Shown in pieces: positions 38,874-47,205 of a DNA stretch of 64,000 nucleotides; position 1 is the first letter of the stretch; each line of letters starts with the position of its first letter. This DNA is from Mycolicibacter acidiphilus (lineage in GTDB: Bacteria > Actinomycetota > Actinomycetes > Mycobacteriales > Mycobacteriaceae). The notes beneath the pieces are model-generated. The model was not told the DNA's origin. It searched no databases and worked only from the letters and a program-made list of their open reading frames with translations. Made by a program: the position numbers and the translations under genes. The DNA is taken from the NCBI RefSeq assembly GCF_018455725.1, contig NZ_JAHCLR010000010.1, positions 36,696-100,695 on the forward strand. The letters are read 5' to 3'.

Positions 38874-40094
38874 TCAGGACGAGGCGTTACCGGACTGCCA
38901 CTGATCCCACGGGACGTTCCAGTCGCCCAGCCCCTCGGAGCCCGGCAGGATCGGGCCGATCGTGTTGTTGATGACCACCACGTCGCCGCGCTTGACGTGG
39001 TCGTAGAACCACAGCGCGTTGTTGGGGCTGACGTTGATGCAGCCGTGGCTGGTGTTGCTGTAGCCCTGCGCCCCGACCGACCACGGCGCCGAGTGCACGA
39101 AGATCCCGCTGTAGGAGATCTGGGTGGCCCAGTCCACGTCGGTGCGGTAGCCGTTCGGCGAGTTGACCGGCACCCCGTAGGTCGAGGAGTCCATCACGAT
39201 GTGCTGGAAACGCTCCCCGACGATGTAGGTGCCGTTGTTGGTCGGGGTGCTGTCCTTGCCCATCGAGACCGGCATGGTCTTGGCGATCTGACCGTTGATC
39301 CGCACCACCATCGACTTGGTGTCGTCGTCGACGGTGGCGATCACCTCGTCGCCGATGGTGAAGCGGGCGGCGGCGCTGTCCTGGCCGAACACCCCGTTGC
39401 CCAGATCCACCCCGTAGGTGTTGACGGCCACGTCGACGCTGGTGCCGGGCTTCCAGAACGCCTGCGGGCGCCAGCGCACCTCGCGGTTGTTCAGCCAGTA
39501 GAACGCGCCCTCGACGGGCGGATCGGTGATCACCTTGATCGATTTCTCGGCTGCCGCACGGTCGGCGATGTTCTCGTCGAACCGGACCGCGATCGGCTGG
39601 CCGACACCGACCACCTCACCGTCGCGGGGCATCACGTAGGGCATGGTCAGGTTGTTCGGTGAATGCGTCTGGAACGTCATCTGCCGCGAGGTGACTCCGC
39701 CCAGGCCCAGCGACTTCGCGGTGATCGTGTAGCGCTTGTTGTAGCCCAGCGGCTCCGTCGTCGACCAGGTCAGGCTGTCCGGGCTGAGCTTGCCGTCGAC
39801 GACGGTCCCGTACTCGGTGACCATCGTCACCGAGTCGAGCACCCCGTCCTCGGCGCTGACCGTCACCGGGGAGTCCACCGCCACCCCGACCGCCTTGTCG
39901 GTGACGGTCGCGGCGAGCTTGGGCACCAGCAGATCGGCGTAGGGCGTGCCTTTGTCGACGATCGTATTCACCGACGCCTCATCGGAGTTTCCGCCGCAGG
40001 CGCTGAGACCGGCCACCGTCGCGGGCAGGACCAGCAGGGCGATCAACCAGGACCGATTAGCGCGAGACCGCGACATCGAACCAACCTGCGCCAT
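38874..40094 (-). CDS. ldtB: L,D-transpeptidase LdtB (LdtMt2 type), lipoprotein
   Basis: 406 residues. Signal peptide with lipobox GLSACGG (C33) for membrane anchoring, two Ig-like domains (about 50-250), then the YkuD catalytic domain with [27 protein letters not shown]334, H350 and nucleophile C352. The C-terminal subdomain has the Trp-rich end [10 protein letters not shown] typical of LdtMt2 (Rv2518c). The enzyme makes 3-3 cross-links between diaminopimelate residues and is inhibited by carbapenems. ATG 40094 is used; ATG 40076 ([10 protein letters not shown]) is an alternative start. Confidence 0.94.
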   Translation of the reverse strand: MAQVGSMSRSRANRSWLIALLVLPATVAGLSACGGNSDEASVNTIVDKGTPYADLLVPKLAATVTDKAVGVAVDSPVTVSAEDGVLDSVTMVTEYGTVVDGKLSPDSLTWSTTEPLGYNKRYTITAKSLGLGGVTSRQMTFQTHSPNNLTMPYVMPRDGEVVGVGQPIAVRFDENIADRAAAEKSIKVITDPPVEGAFYWLNNREVRWRPQAFWKPGTSVDVAVNTYGVDLGNGVFGQDSAAARFTIGDEVIATVDDDTKSMVVRINGQIAKTMPVSMGKDSTPTNNGTYIVGERFQHIVMDSSTYGVPVNSPNGYRTDVDWATQISYSGIFVHSAPWSVGAQGYSNTSHGCINVSPNNALWFYDHVKRGDVVVINNTIGPILPGSEGLGDWNVPWDQWQSGNASS

Positions 40095-40253
40095 ACCCCG
40101 TCCTTACTGACTTCCCGCCCGTGAACTGCTCGCCTGCAGTCTAGTGGGTGATCTGATACCCCACCCCGCTACGCCGGACGACCGCCGCCGACCTCGGGAT
40201 TCGCCTCGCGGCGCAACGCCTGTTATTGTTCCTCTCGCGGTTACGACCGCTAA

Positions 40254-40329
<76 letters not shown>

Positions 40330-40531
40330 GCATTGCCGTTCCGTTCGCGCAGCGGACCGAACATTCGCCCCGTCCACCGGGCGGGCTGCATCAGCGGCCC
40401 GCCGGCGCGGAACGGAATCGGGCACAGCATCGAATCACCACACCCATCGAGCATGCTCATTCAACAACCGTGATCACTGTCACCGCCGCGCCGGCCGGGG
40501 CGCTGACGCCATCCGGCCGGCGGCGCCGCGG

Positions 40532-40759
40532 TCAGCGCCGGCGGATCCGGCGGACCGCCAGGATGACGAGCAGCCCGCCGACCCCGGCCAGCGACGCCAG
40601 CACCGCCGGCTGGGTGACGAACCCGACCGCACGGGCCTTCGCCTGATCGGCCAGCCGACGGGGGTTGGCCCGCTCGGCGAGGATGTCCACCGTCGACGCC
40701 AGCTGTTCGCGCGCCTGGTCGATGTCCTTCTTGATCCTGTCGGGATCGCGCTCCGCCAC
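40532..40759 (-). CDS. DUF3618 membrane protein (Rv2520c type)
   Basis: 75 residues. The N-terminal half is the helical DUF3618 signature ERDPDRIKKDIDQAREQLASTVDILAERANPRRLADQAKARA. One transmembrane helix (about 50-70, VLASLAGVGGLLVILAV) and an RRIRRR tail follow. Function unknown; the family resembles small coiled-coil membrane anchors next to stress genes. It is divergent from bcp, about 97 bp apart. Confidence 0.85.
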   Translation of the reverse strand: MAERDPDRIKKDIDQAREQLASTVDILAERANPRRLADQAKARAVGFVTQPAVLASLAGVGGLLVILAVRRIRRR

Positions 40760-40855
40760 TGTCGTCCTCCCTGTTCGCCCGATGCCGGCCCTGCCGCACT
40801 ACCCTAGAGCAGCCGGCGCGGCACAGTGGCTCCGGCGAGCAGAAAGGGGCTGTGG

Positions 40856-41329
40856 ATGGCCGACAACACCCGGCTGGCACCAGGCGATGAGGCGCCCGCG
40901 TTCAGTCTTCCCGACGCGGACGGCAACACGGTGTCGCTGGCCGACTACCGGGGCCGCAAGGTCGTCGTCTACTTCTACCCGGCCGCAATGACGCCCGGTT
41001 GCACCAAGCAGGCCTGCGACTTCCGTGACAACCTGCGTGAGTTCGGCGACGCCGGACTCGACGTCGTCGGCATCTCCCCCGATAAGCCGGAGAAGCTGGC
41101 CAAGTTCCGCGACCGCGACGAGCTGACGTTCCCGCTGCTGTCCGACCCGGACCGCGCCGTGCTGACGGCCTGGGGCGCCTACGGCGAGAAGACGATGTAC
41201 GGCAAGAAGGTGCAGGGCGTGATCCGGTCGACGTTCGTCGTCGACGAGCAGGGCCGGATCGCGGTGGCGCAGTACAACGTGCGGGCCACCGGGCACGTCG
41301 CCAAACTGCGCCGGGATCTAGCCGTGTAG
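40856..41329 (+). CDS. bcp: Thiol peroxidase Bcp (peroxiredoxin Q)
   Basis: 157 residues. Peroxidatic and resolving cysteines sit in TPGCTKQACDF (C49, C54), the CX4C spacing of the alpha2 type. Later GISPDKPEKLAKFRDRDELTFPLLSDPDRAVLTAWGAYGEK and VIRSTFVVDEQGRI are typical. It reduces H2O2 and organic peroxides with thioredoxin. ATG 40856 follows GAAAGGGG by 5-6 nt; the frame extends upstream to 40826 without support. Confidence 0.94.
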   Translation: MADNTRLAPGDEAPAFSLPDADGNTVSLADYRGRKVVVYFYPAAMTPGCTKQACDFRDNLREFGDAGLDVVGISPDKPEKLAKFRDRDELTFPLLSDPDRAVLTAWGAYGEKTMYGKKVQGVIRSTFVVDEQGRIAVAQYNVRATGHVAKLRRDLAV

Positions 41330-41382
41330 ATCACCGACCGTGCACGTTCTGTGCGCGATCTCGTCGGTTTGGCGACCACAAC

Positions 41383-42717
41383 CTACACAGTCGACGCACC
41401 CAACATGCCCAGCAGCAGCGCCTCGGCGGTGGCGGCCCGCTCCAGCACACCCAGGTGCAGGCTCTCGTTGATACTGTGCGCCTGGGTGCCCGGATCCTCC
41501 ACCCCGGTAACCAGGATGGTGGCCTGCGGGTAGGCGGCGGCGAACTCGGCGATGAACGGGATCGAGCCGCCCATCCCCATGTCGACCGGTTCGACGCCCC
41601 ACGCCTGCGCGAACGCCTCCCGGGCTGCGTCGTACACCGGGCCGCTGGCGTCGATGGCGTAGGGCTGCCCGACGTCGCCGGGACTGACGGTCAGCTGCGC
41701 TCCCCACGGGATGTGCTGCTCCAGATGGGTTTTCAGGGCGTCCAGGTGCGCGTCGGCGTCACCGCCGGGTGCGACGCGCATGCTGATCTTGGCGCGCGCC
41801 CGCGGGATCAACGTGTTCGACGACGCCGCAACGCTGGTGGTGTCGATGCCGATGACGGTGACCGCCGGCTTCGCCCAGAGCCGTTGCGGCACCGAGCCGG
41901 AACCGATCTCGCGGACACCGTCGAGCAGGCCGGTGTCGGCGCGCACCCGCTCCGGCGGGTAATCGACCGGGGCCGCCGTGCTTTCGTACAGACCGGCGAC
42001 GGCGACGTTGCCGTCGTCGTCGTGCAGACTCGCCAGCAAGCGCACCAGCACGCTCAGCGCGTCGGGCACCGCCCCGCCCCAGATCCCGGAGTGCAGCCCG
42101 TGGTCCAGCGTGGCGACCTCCACCACGCAGTCGACCAGACCGCGCAGCGACACCGTCAGCGCGGGAACGTCGGTGCTCCAGTTGTCGGAGTCGGCGATGA
42201 CGATGACGTCGGCCTTGAGCGCGTCGCGGTGTTCGGCCAGCAGCGCCGGCAGTGACGGGGAGCCGGACTCCTCCTCGCCCTCCACGAAGACGGTCACCCC
42301 GACCGGCGGCGTGCCGTCGTGCGCCCGGAACGCCGCCAAATGCGTTGCGATACCGGCCTTGTCGTCGGCGGTGCCGCGGCCGTAGAGCCGGCCGTCGCGC
42401 TCGGTCGGCTCAAACGGCGCCGACGCCCACTGATTGCGATCCCCCTCGGGTTGCACGTCGTGGTGGGCGTAAAGCAGCACCGTCGGTGCCCCCGCCGGCG
42501 GCGGGTAGTGCGCGATCACCGCCGGCGCACCGCCCTCGGCGACGATCTGCACCTCTGGAAACCCGGCCTGACGCAACAGGTCCGCGGTCAACTCGGCGCT
42601 GCGCTGCACCTCGGGTCGGCGTGCCGGGTCGGCCCACACCGATTCGATGCGCACCAGAGCCTCCAGGTCGGCCCGCACCGCCGGCAGGACTTCGCGCACC
42701 CGCTGAATCAGATCCAC
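41383..42717 (-). CDS. M20-family dipeptidase (Rv2522c type)
   Basis: 444 residues. Metal-binding and catalytic motifs: LLYAHHDVQPEG (His ligand and catalytic Asp), LYGRGTADDKAG (bridging Asp), VFVEGEEESGSP (catalytic Glu then Glu ligand), IADSDNWSTDVPAL, and a C-terminal HSINESLHLG ligand. The dimerisation domain covers about 190-310. It is a cytosolic di-zinc dipeptidase of the ArgE/DapE/CNDP group; the substrate is not known. It is followed on the plus-strand side by a long inverted repeat shared with the acpS 3' side. Confidence 0.88.
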   Translation of the reverse strand: MDLIQRVREVLPAVRADLEALVRIESVWADPARRPEVQRSAELTADLLRQAGFPEVQIVAEGGAPAVIAHYPPPAGAPTVLLYAHHDVQPEGDRNQWASAPFEPTERDGRLYGRGTADDKAGIATHLAAFRAHDGTPPVGVTVFVEGEEESGSPSLPALLAEHRDALKADVIVIADSDNWSTDVPALTVSLRGLVDCVVEVATLDHGLHSGIWGGAVPDALSVLVRLLASLHDDDGNVAVAGLYESTAAPVDYPPERVRADTGLLDGVREIGSGSVPQRLWAKPAVTVIGIDTTSVAASSNTLIPRARAKISMRVAPGGDADAHLDALKTHLEQHIPWGAQLTVSPGDVGQPYAIDASGPVYDAAREAFAQAWGVEPVDMGMGGSIPFIAEFAAAYPQATILVTGVEDPGTQAHSINESLHLGVLERAATAEALLLGMLGASTV

Positions 42718-42738
42718 TGTGGGTTCCCCTTTTCACCG

Positions 42739-42796
42739 CGAGCAGACATAAAATCGCACAAGCCACGACAGGCTCGTGCGATTTTATGTCTGCTCG
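42739..42796. repeat. Inverted repeat between the M20 dipeptidase and acpS
   Basis: Two 26-nt arms (42739-42764 and 42771-42796) are complementary at 25 of 26 positions around a 6-nt loop ACGACA. The outer part of each arm is GCGAGCAGACATAAAATCGC or its complement. It lies in the 82 bp between the start of the dipeptidase and the stop of acpS, so it could end the acpS transcript. From memory the arm resembles an intergenic motif common in mycobacteria (CGAGCAGACGCAAAA-type). Confidence 0.75.
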
Positions 42797-42799
42797 GCG

Positions 42800-43192
42800 T
42801 CAGTCGGTCTCCAGGATGGCGACGGCGGCGGCGGTGTCGCCCTCATGGGTGAGCGACACATGGATGGTCACCTCGGCCAGGTGCTGCGCGATCTCCCCGG
42901 ACAGCCGCACCTTCGGCCGGCCCCACATATCGGTGATCACCTCGATATCGCGGTGGATCGCCTCCGGCAGCACCGGCTTCTGGGCGAACCGCGACCCCGA
43001 CCAGGCCTTGATCACCGCTTCCTTGGCCGCCCAGCGCGCCGCCAGGTGCCGGGCCGCCGACGAACTCTTGTCGCTGGCATCCCGACGCTCACCGGGGGTG
43101 AACGTCTCGGCGAACACCGTCCCGGGCCGGTCGACCTGTTCGGCGAAATCCGGGATCGAGACCAGGTCGATCCCGACGCCAACGATGCTCAT
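42800..43192 (-). CDS. acpS: Holo-[acyl-carrier-protein] synthase AcpS
   Basis: 130 residues. MSIVGVGIDLVSI with magnesium ligand D9, ARHLAARWAAKEAVIKA with E58, and IHVSLTHEGDTAAAVAI at the C-terminus, the standard AcpS/PPTase set. It transfers 4'-phosphopantetheine from CoA to the ACP domain of FAS-I and to AcpM. In M. tuberculosis acpS directly follows fas; here about 7.2 kb separates them. Confidence 0.95.
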   Translation of the reverse strand: MSIVGVGIDLVSIPDFAEQVDRPGTVFAETFTPGERRDASDKSSSAARHLAARWAAKEAVIKAWSGSRFAQKPVLPEAIHRDIEVITDMWGRPKVRLSGEIAQHLAEVTIHVSLTHEGDTAAAVAILETD

Positions 43193-43219
43193 GGGCCGTA
43201 ATCTATCGAACTCGGGTGA

Positions 43220-44124
43220 TCAGCTGGCATCACGGGCATGACCGGCGATGATCCCAATCAACGGGCCGGTGATCGCCGGGGCCAGATCGTGGCCCATCCC
43301 GGCGATGGTGAGGTGCCGGGCGCCGCGGATCGCGGCAGCTGTGGCGAGTCCCCACTCGGATGTACGATGCGGTCTCGGTCGCCGTGGATCACCAGCGTCG
43401 GCGCGGTGATACCACGCAGCTCCGCGGTGCGATCACCGGATTTCAGGATCGCATTGACCTGCCGGGCAACCCCCTGTTTCGCGATCGGACCGGGACCCCG
43501 GTCCCACGCTCGGAGCGCATAGGCGGCAGCCGCGGTTTCGTCGAGCGGCATCTCCCGGCCGGCAATATGGCGCATGAGTTCCAGGTGGTCCGCAACAAAC
43601 CGTTCACGGGTGTGCGGCCCGGGCTTGGCCAGCAGCCGCAGTGTCGAGAACGCCGGCTGCCCTACCCGCACCGCCCCGGTCGTGGAGAAAATAGACGTCA
43701 ACGACCACGCGCGCTGCGGATACCGGGCCGCAACGGTCTGGGCGATCATGCCGCCCATGGACATACCGACCAGGTGCGCCCGCCCAATCCCGAGGTGATC
43801 GAGGAGACCCACGACGTCGTCGGCCATGTCGCCCAGGTCGTAGCCGTCGCGGAGGGGCCGGCGCGACAGCTGCCGCAATGTCCCCGGCGGTTTGGTGGTC
43901 GCCCACGTGGAGCGTCCCACGTCGCGGTTGTCCGGGCGGATCACAAGGAAGCCGCTCTCGACGAGGCCGTCGACCAATGCCACCGGCCACGATGTCAGGT
44001 CGAGGGTGAGGCCGGCGATCAGCACCAAGGGAACATTGGCCGGATCGCCATCGGTGCGGTAGCACACCCGGTTGCCGTTGCTCAGCAGGCAGAAGTTGTC
44101 CGGGGCGGTGGTCACGGCGGTCAT
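43220..44124 (-). pseudogene. Alpha/beta hydrolase, 1-nt frameshift before the catalytic histidine
   Basis: Reading from ATG 44124: NRVCYRTDGDPANVPLVLIAGLTLDLTSW, nucleophile elbow VGMSMGGMIAQ (S122), and TLVIHGDRDRIVHPSG. After this the frame turns into DSPQLPRSAAPG and stops at 43258. Shifting by one base at a C4 run (43350-43353; G run on the coding strand) restores LATAAAIRGARHLTIAGMGHDLAPA with the catalytic-histidine GMGHD, ending at TGA 43220-43222. One G is therefore missing: either a real inactivating mutation or a homopolymer sequencing error. The start overlaps the monooxygenase stop (ATGA), so the two are coupled. Confidence 0.8.
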
Positions 44125-45638
44125 GCGCTGACCACCGTGACCACCTTTGGAGCCGGCATTGCCTGTGCAGTGTGGAACCGCAGGCTGGAGTCGACGACGG
44201 GCCGGTTACGCATGAGCTTGACGTCGGTGTGATAGCTCATCGACGTCAGCCATGGCTCCGTCGCCCCTTGCCGCGGCAAATGGCTGACGGCACGCTGCAC
44301 GTAGCCGGCGGCGAAGTCCAGCAGTGGCCTGGTCGGCATGTTCGGGTCGTCGAGTTCGACCTGCGCCGTCGTGTAGCCGTGGGCGTCCATGTGGGTGAGC
44401 AGGCGGCAGAAGTGCTCGCAGAGCAGTCCGATCTTCAGCGTCCATGACGAGTTGGTGTACCCGATGGCGAACGCGAAATTCGGTACGCCGGTGAGCATCA
44501 TGCCCTTGTAGGCGATGGTGTCGGGCAGATGCACCGGGTTCCCGTCCACCGTCAGTGACATGCCGCCGAAGGCTTGCATGTTCAACCCGGTGGCCGTGAC
44601 GACGATGTCGGCGCTCAGTTCGTGGCCGGACTCCAATCGAATGCCGGTCTCGGTGAAGGCGGCGATGTGGTCGGTGACCACCGATGCGCTTCCGTTGCTG
44701 ATGGCCTGGAATAGATCGGCGTCGGGAACTGTGCACAGCCGCTGATCCCAGGGGCTGTAGGTCGGGTTGAAGTGCTGCTCGACCGGATAACCCTCGGGCA
44801 GCTGCCGGGCGTTCAGGTAGCGGAGGACGCGTCGCGCCGCACCCGGGTAACGCTGGCACAGCCCGTAGACGGCGCGCTGCCGCAGGATGTTCTTGCGCCG
44901 GGTGAGCGCATACCCGCGCTCGTCGCCGAGCAACCTTTTTGCCGTGTTGGCGAACAGATCCTTGGACGGCACCGGCAGCACGTAAGTCGGCGAGCGCTGC
45001 AGCATCGTCACATGCCCGGCCTTGCCGGCCATGGCGGGCACCAAGGTGACCGCGGTAGCACCGCTACCGATCACCACCACCTTCTTGCCGGTGTAGTCGA
45101 GGTCCTCGGGCCAGTGCTGCGGGTGGACGATCTGACCGGTGAACCGGTCGCGCCCCTCGAAGTTCGGGGTGAATCCCTCGTCGTAGCGGTAGTAGCCGCC
45201 CGCGCAGAAGATCCAGTTCGCGCTGATCTGCACCAGTTCTTCGGTGTCGGTGCGCTCGATATCGACAACCCAGCGAGCATCGGCGCTGGACCACGCCGCA
45301 CCCAACACCTTGTGGTGAAACCGCACCCGGGCGTCGATGCCGTTCTCCGCGGCGGTCTCCCGCAGGTAGGCCAGGATCTTGTCGGCGGTGGCGATCGCAT
45401 CGTCGTCGCGCCACGGCTTGAATTCGTAGCCGAAGGTGTGCAGGTCGGAGTCCGAGCGAATTCCTGGATAGCGGAACAGATCCCAGGTTCCGCCGGTGGC
45501 TCCCCGGGCCTCCAGGATGGCAAAAGACTTGTCCGCATGCCCCTGTTGCAGGTAGTAGGCCGCACCGATGCCGGAGATGCCGGCGCCGACGATGATCACA
45601 TCGACATGTTCGCTTCGGTTCTGCACGGTGGTGACCAT
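44121..45638 (-). CDS. Baeyer-Villiger flavin monooxygenase (EthA/MymA-like)
   Basis: 505 residues. FAD Rossmann motif VIIVGAGISGIGAAYYL (18-23 GxGxxG), Baeyer-Villiger fingerprint FTGQIVHPQHW (F166, G168, H172, W176) and NADPH motif VVVIGSGATAVTLVPAMAG (about 187-205). VTATGLNMQAFGGMSLTVDG is typical of the EthA/MymA group. It uses NADPH and O2 to turn ketones into esters, or to oxidise thioether-type substrates. ATG 45638 has AGGAG 8 nt upstream; the open frame to 45692 is rejected. It is upstream of and coupled to the hydrolase that would cleave the ester product, and divergent from the DUF1254 gene. Confidence 0.9.
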   Translation of the reverse strand: MVTTVQNRSEHVDVIIVGAGISGIGAAYYLQQGHADKSFAILEARGATGGTWDLFRYPGIRSDSDLHTFGYEFKPWRDDDAIATADKILAYLRETAAENGIDARVRFHHKVLGAAWSSADARWVVDIERTDTEELVQISANWIFCAGGYYRYDEGFTPNFEGRDRFTGQIVHPQHWPEDLDYTGKKVVVIGSGATAVTLVPAMAGKAGHVTMLQRSPTYVLPVPSKDLFANTAKRLLGDERGYALTRRKNILRQRAVYGLCQRYPGAARRVLRYLNARQLPEGYPVEQHFNPTYSPWDQRLCTVPDADLFQAISNGSASVVTDHIAAFTETGIRLESGHELSADIVVTATGLNMQAFGGMSLTVDGNPVHLPDTIAYKGMMLTGVPNFAFAIGYTNSSWTLKIGLLCEHFCRLLTHMDAHGYTTAQVELDDPNMPTRPLLDFAAGYVQRAVSHLPRQGATEPWLTSMSYHTDVKLMRNRPVVDSSLRFHTAQAMPAPKVVTVVSA

Positions 45639-45859
45639 CACGTCGACTCCTAAATGTCGGGGAGTTACTGCCTCAATGATCGGCGTATGCACAACACCAA
45701 GACGAGGTCAAACCGTCGCCAATCACCCGTTAAAATGCGTCATAACGTAGCGTCGAACCACCGCCGGCTGTAGCGCGAGCAGACCCTGCCTGTCCGGGGT
45801 AATCGACGGCGAATTGAATCGCGAACGCGTCCCGGCAGGGTAGGTCGTCGCGAATGCTG

Positions 45860-45880
45860 ATTGACGTCCACCTCGTCAAT
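45860..45880. promoter_or_regulatory. Inverted repeat just upstream of the DUF1254 gene
   Basis: ATTGACG (45860-45866) and its complement CGTCAAT (45874-45880) are separated by 7 nt and end 5 nt before GTG 45885. The divergent region also contains CGTTA/TAACG around 45730-45750 and ACCCTGCC/GGCAGGGT (about 45783 and 45832). These are candidate binding sites for the PucR-type regulator, by position only. Confidence 0.35.
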
Positions 45881-45884
45881 TACC

Positions 45885-47201
45885 GTGGCACGCGTGGATG
45901 ACGCAGTGAAGGCATATCTGTACACCTATCCGCTGGTGTCCGTGGAGGTGACACGTCGGCAGTCGACGAACTGCCCGGCCCTTGTCCCGTCGATCGGCGC
46001 GGCGCCCATGAACCAGTTGGCCCCACTGGATTTCCTGCCGGACGCGAACTTCACCGGCGTCGTGCGCCCCAACGTCGACACCCTCTACACCTCGATGTTC
46101 TTCGACGTGTCCACCGAACCGTTGCTGGTCAGCGTGCCCGATATGGGCGGGCGCTATCACCTGTTCCCAATCCTGGACATGTGGACCAACGTCAGCGCCT
46201 CCCCCGGACCGCGCACCCTCGGCGACCAGCACGGCTATCGGTTTGCCATCGTCGGCCCGAACTTCCGCGGCACCCTGCCCGGCGGCGTGCACGAGTACCG
46301 GCTACCCACCGACGCGGGCTGGATGGTTGGACGCATCCAGGTCAACGGGCCCGAGGACGTCCCCAACGTTATCGCCATCCAGAACCAGATGACCGCGGTC
46401 CCGTTGCACGCCTACGGCACGCCTTACACCCCGCCGCTCAACACGGACCTGCAGGCAGACTGGCCCAAGGACCAGCAAGTCGCCGAGTACATCCGCAACT
46501 TGACCCCACAGCAGTACTGGGACCTGTTCTACTCGAGCCTGTCGCACAGCCAAACCCGTCCCCGCGACAAAGCCCTGCTCGACCAACTAGCCGGCATCGG
46601 CTGGAGCCCGGACAAGAAACTCGATCTCAGCACCCTCCCGGATGTCGAACGCGCCCGGTGGGAGGAGTCATGGCCGAAGGCGTTGTCGCAAATCGAAGTC
46701 GACCTGGGCAACACCGAAGTCAACGGCTGGAAGATCGCGCGCAGCGACATCGGCGATTATGGCATCAACTACGCCGCCCGCGCCGTCGTCGCTCACGGTG
46801 GTCTCGGGGCGAACACGCCGCAGGACGCGCTCTACCCGGCCACCCGCGTCGATGATCAAGGCGCGCAGCTGCGGGCCGACCGCACCTACGTGCTGCACTT
46901 CGCCGCAGATCAGACTCCGCCGGTCAACGGCTTCTGGTCACTGACCATGTACGACGAACGTGGCTTCTTCGTCGAAAACCCGGTCAACCGTTACGCCGTA
47001 CGCGGTGATGACCTCACCCGGAATCCCGACGGCTCCATCGACATCTACATTCAACGCGAGAATCCTGGCCCGGCGATGGAAGCCAACTGGCTGCCGACAC
47101 CCGCTGCCGGTGACTTCAACCTGATGCTGCGCATCTATTGGCCTGACCAGACAATCACCGACGGCACCTGGAACCCACCCCCGGTCACCAAGTCCGACTG
47201 A
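45885..47201 (+). CDS. DUF1254/DUF1214 domain protein
   Basis: About 438 residues. The N-terminal DUF1254 is recognised by AYLYTYPLVSVEVTRRQ, MNQLAPLDFLPD, VVRPNVDTLYTSMFFDVSTEPLLVSVPDMGGRYHLFPILDMWTNV. The C-terminal DUF1214 has YAARAVVAHGGLGANTPQDALYP, YVLHFAADQTPPVNGFWSLTMYDERGFFVENPVNRYAV and NWLPTPAAGDFNLMLRIYWPD. No signal peptide is visible. The biochemical role of the family is not established. Start candidates are GTG 45885, GTG 45894 and TTG 45861; none has a clear ribosome site, and 45861 would fall inside the inverted repeat. It is convergent with the exported protein (4 bp gap). Confidence 0.83.
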   Translation: MARVDDAVKAYLYTYPLVSVEVTRRQSTNCPALVPSIGAAPMNQLAPLDFLPDANFTGVVRPNVDTLYTSMFFDVSTEPLLVSVPDMGGRYHLFPILDMWTNVSASPGPRTLGDQHGYRFAIVGPNFRGTLPGGVHEYRLPTDAGWMVGRIQVNGPEDVPNVIAIQNQMTAVPLHAYGTPYTPPLNTDLQADWPKDQQVAEYIRNLTPQQYWDLFYSSLSHSQTRPRDKALLDQLAGIGWSPDKKLDLSTLPDVERARWEESWPKALSQIEVDLGNTEVNGWKIARSDIGDYGINYAARAVVAHGGLGANTPQDALYPATRVDDQGAQLRADRTYVLHFAADQTPPVNGFWSLTMYDERGFFVENPVNRYAVRGDDLTRNPDGSIDIYIQRENPGPAMEANWLPTPAAGDFNLMLRIYWPDQTITDGTWNPPPVTKSD

Positions 47202-47205
47202 CACA

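Noticed and set aside
45740-45925. 61-residue frame in the monooxygenase/DUF1254 divergent region
   Set aside because: No ribosome site, overlaps the start of the DUF1254 gene antisense and the inverted repeats; Arg-rich composition.
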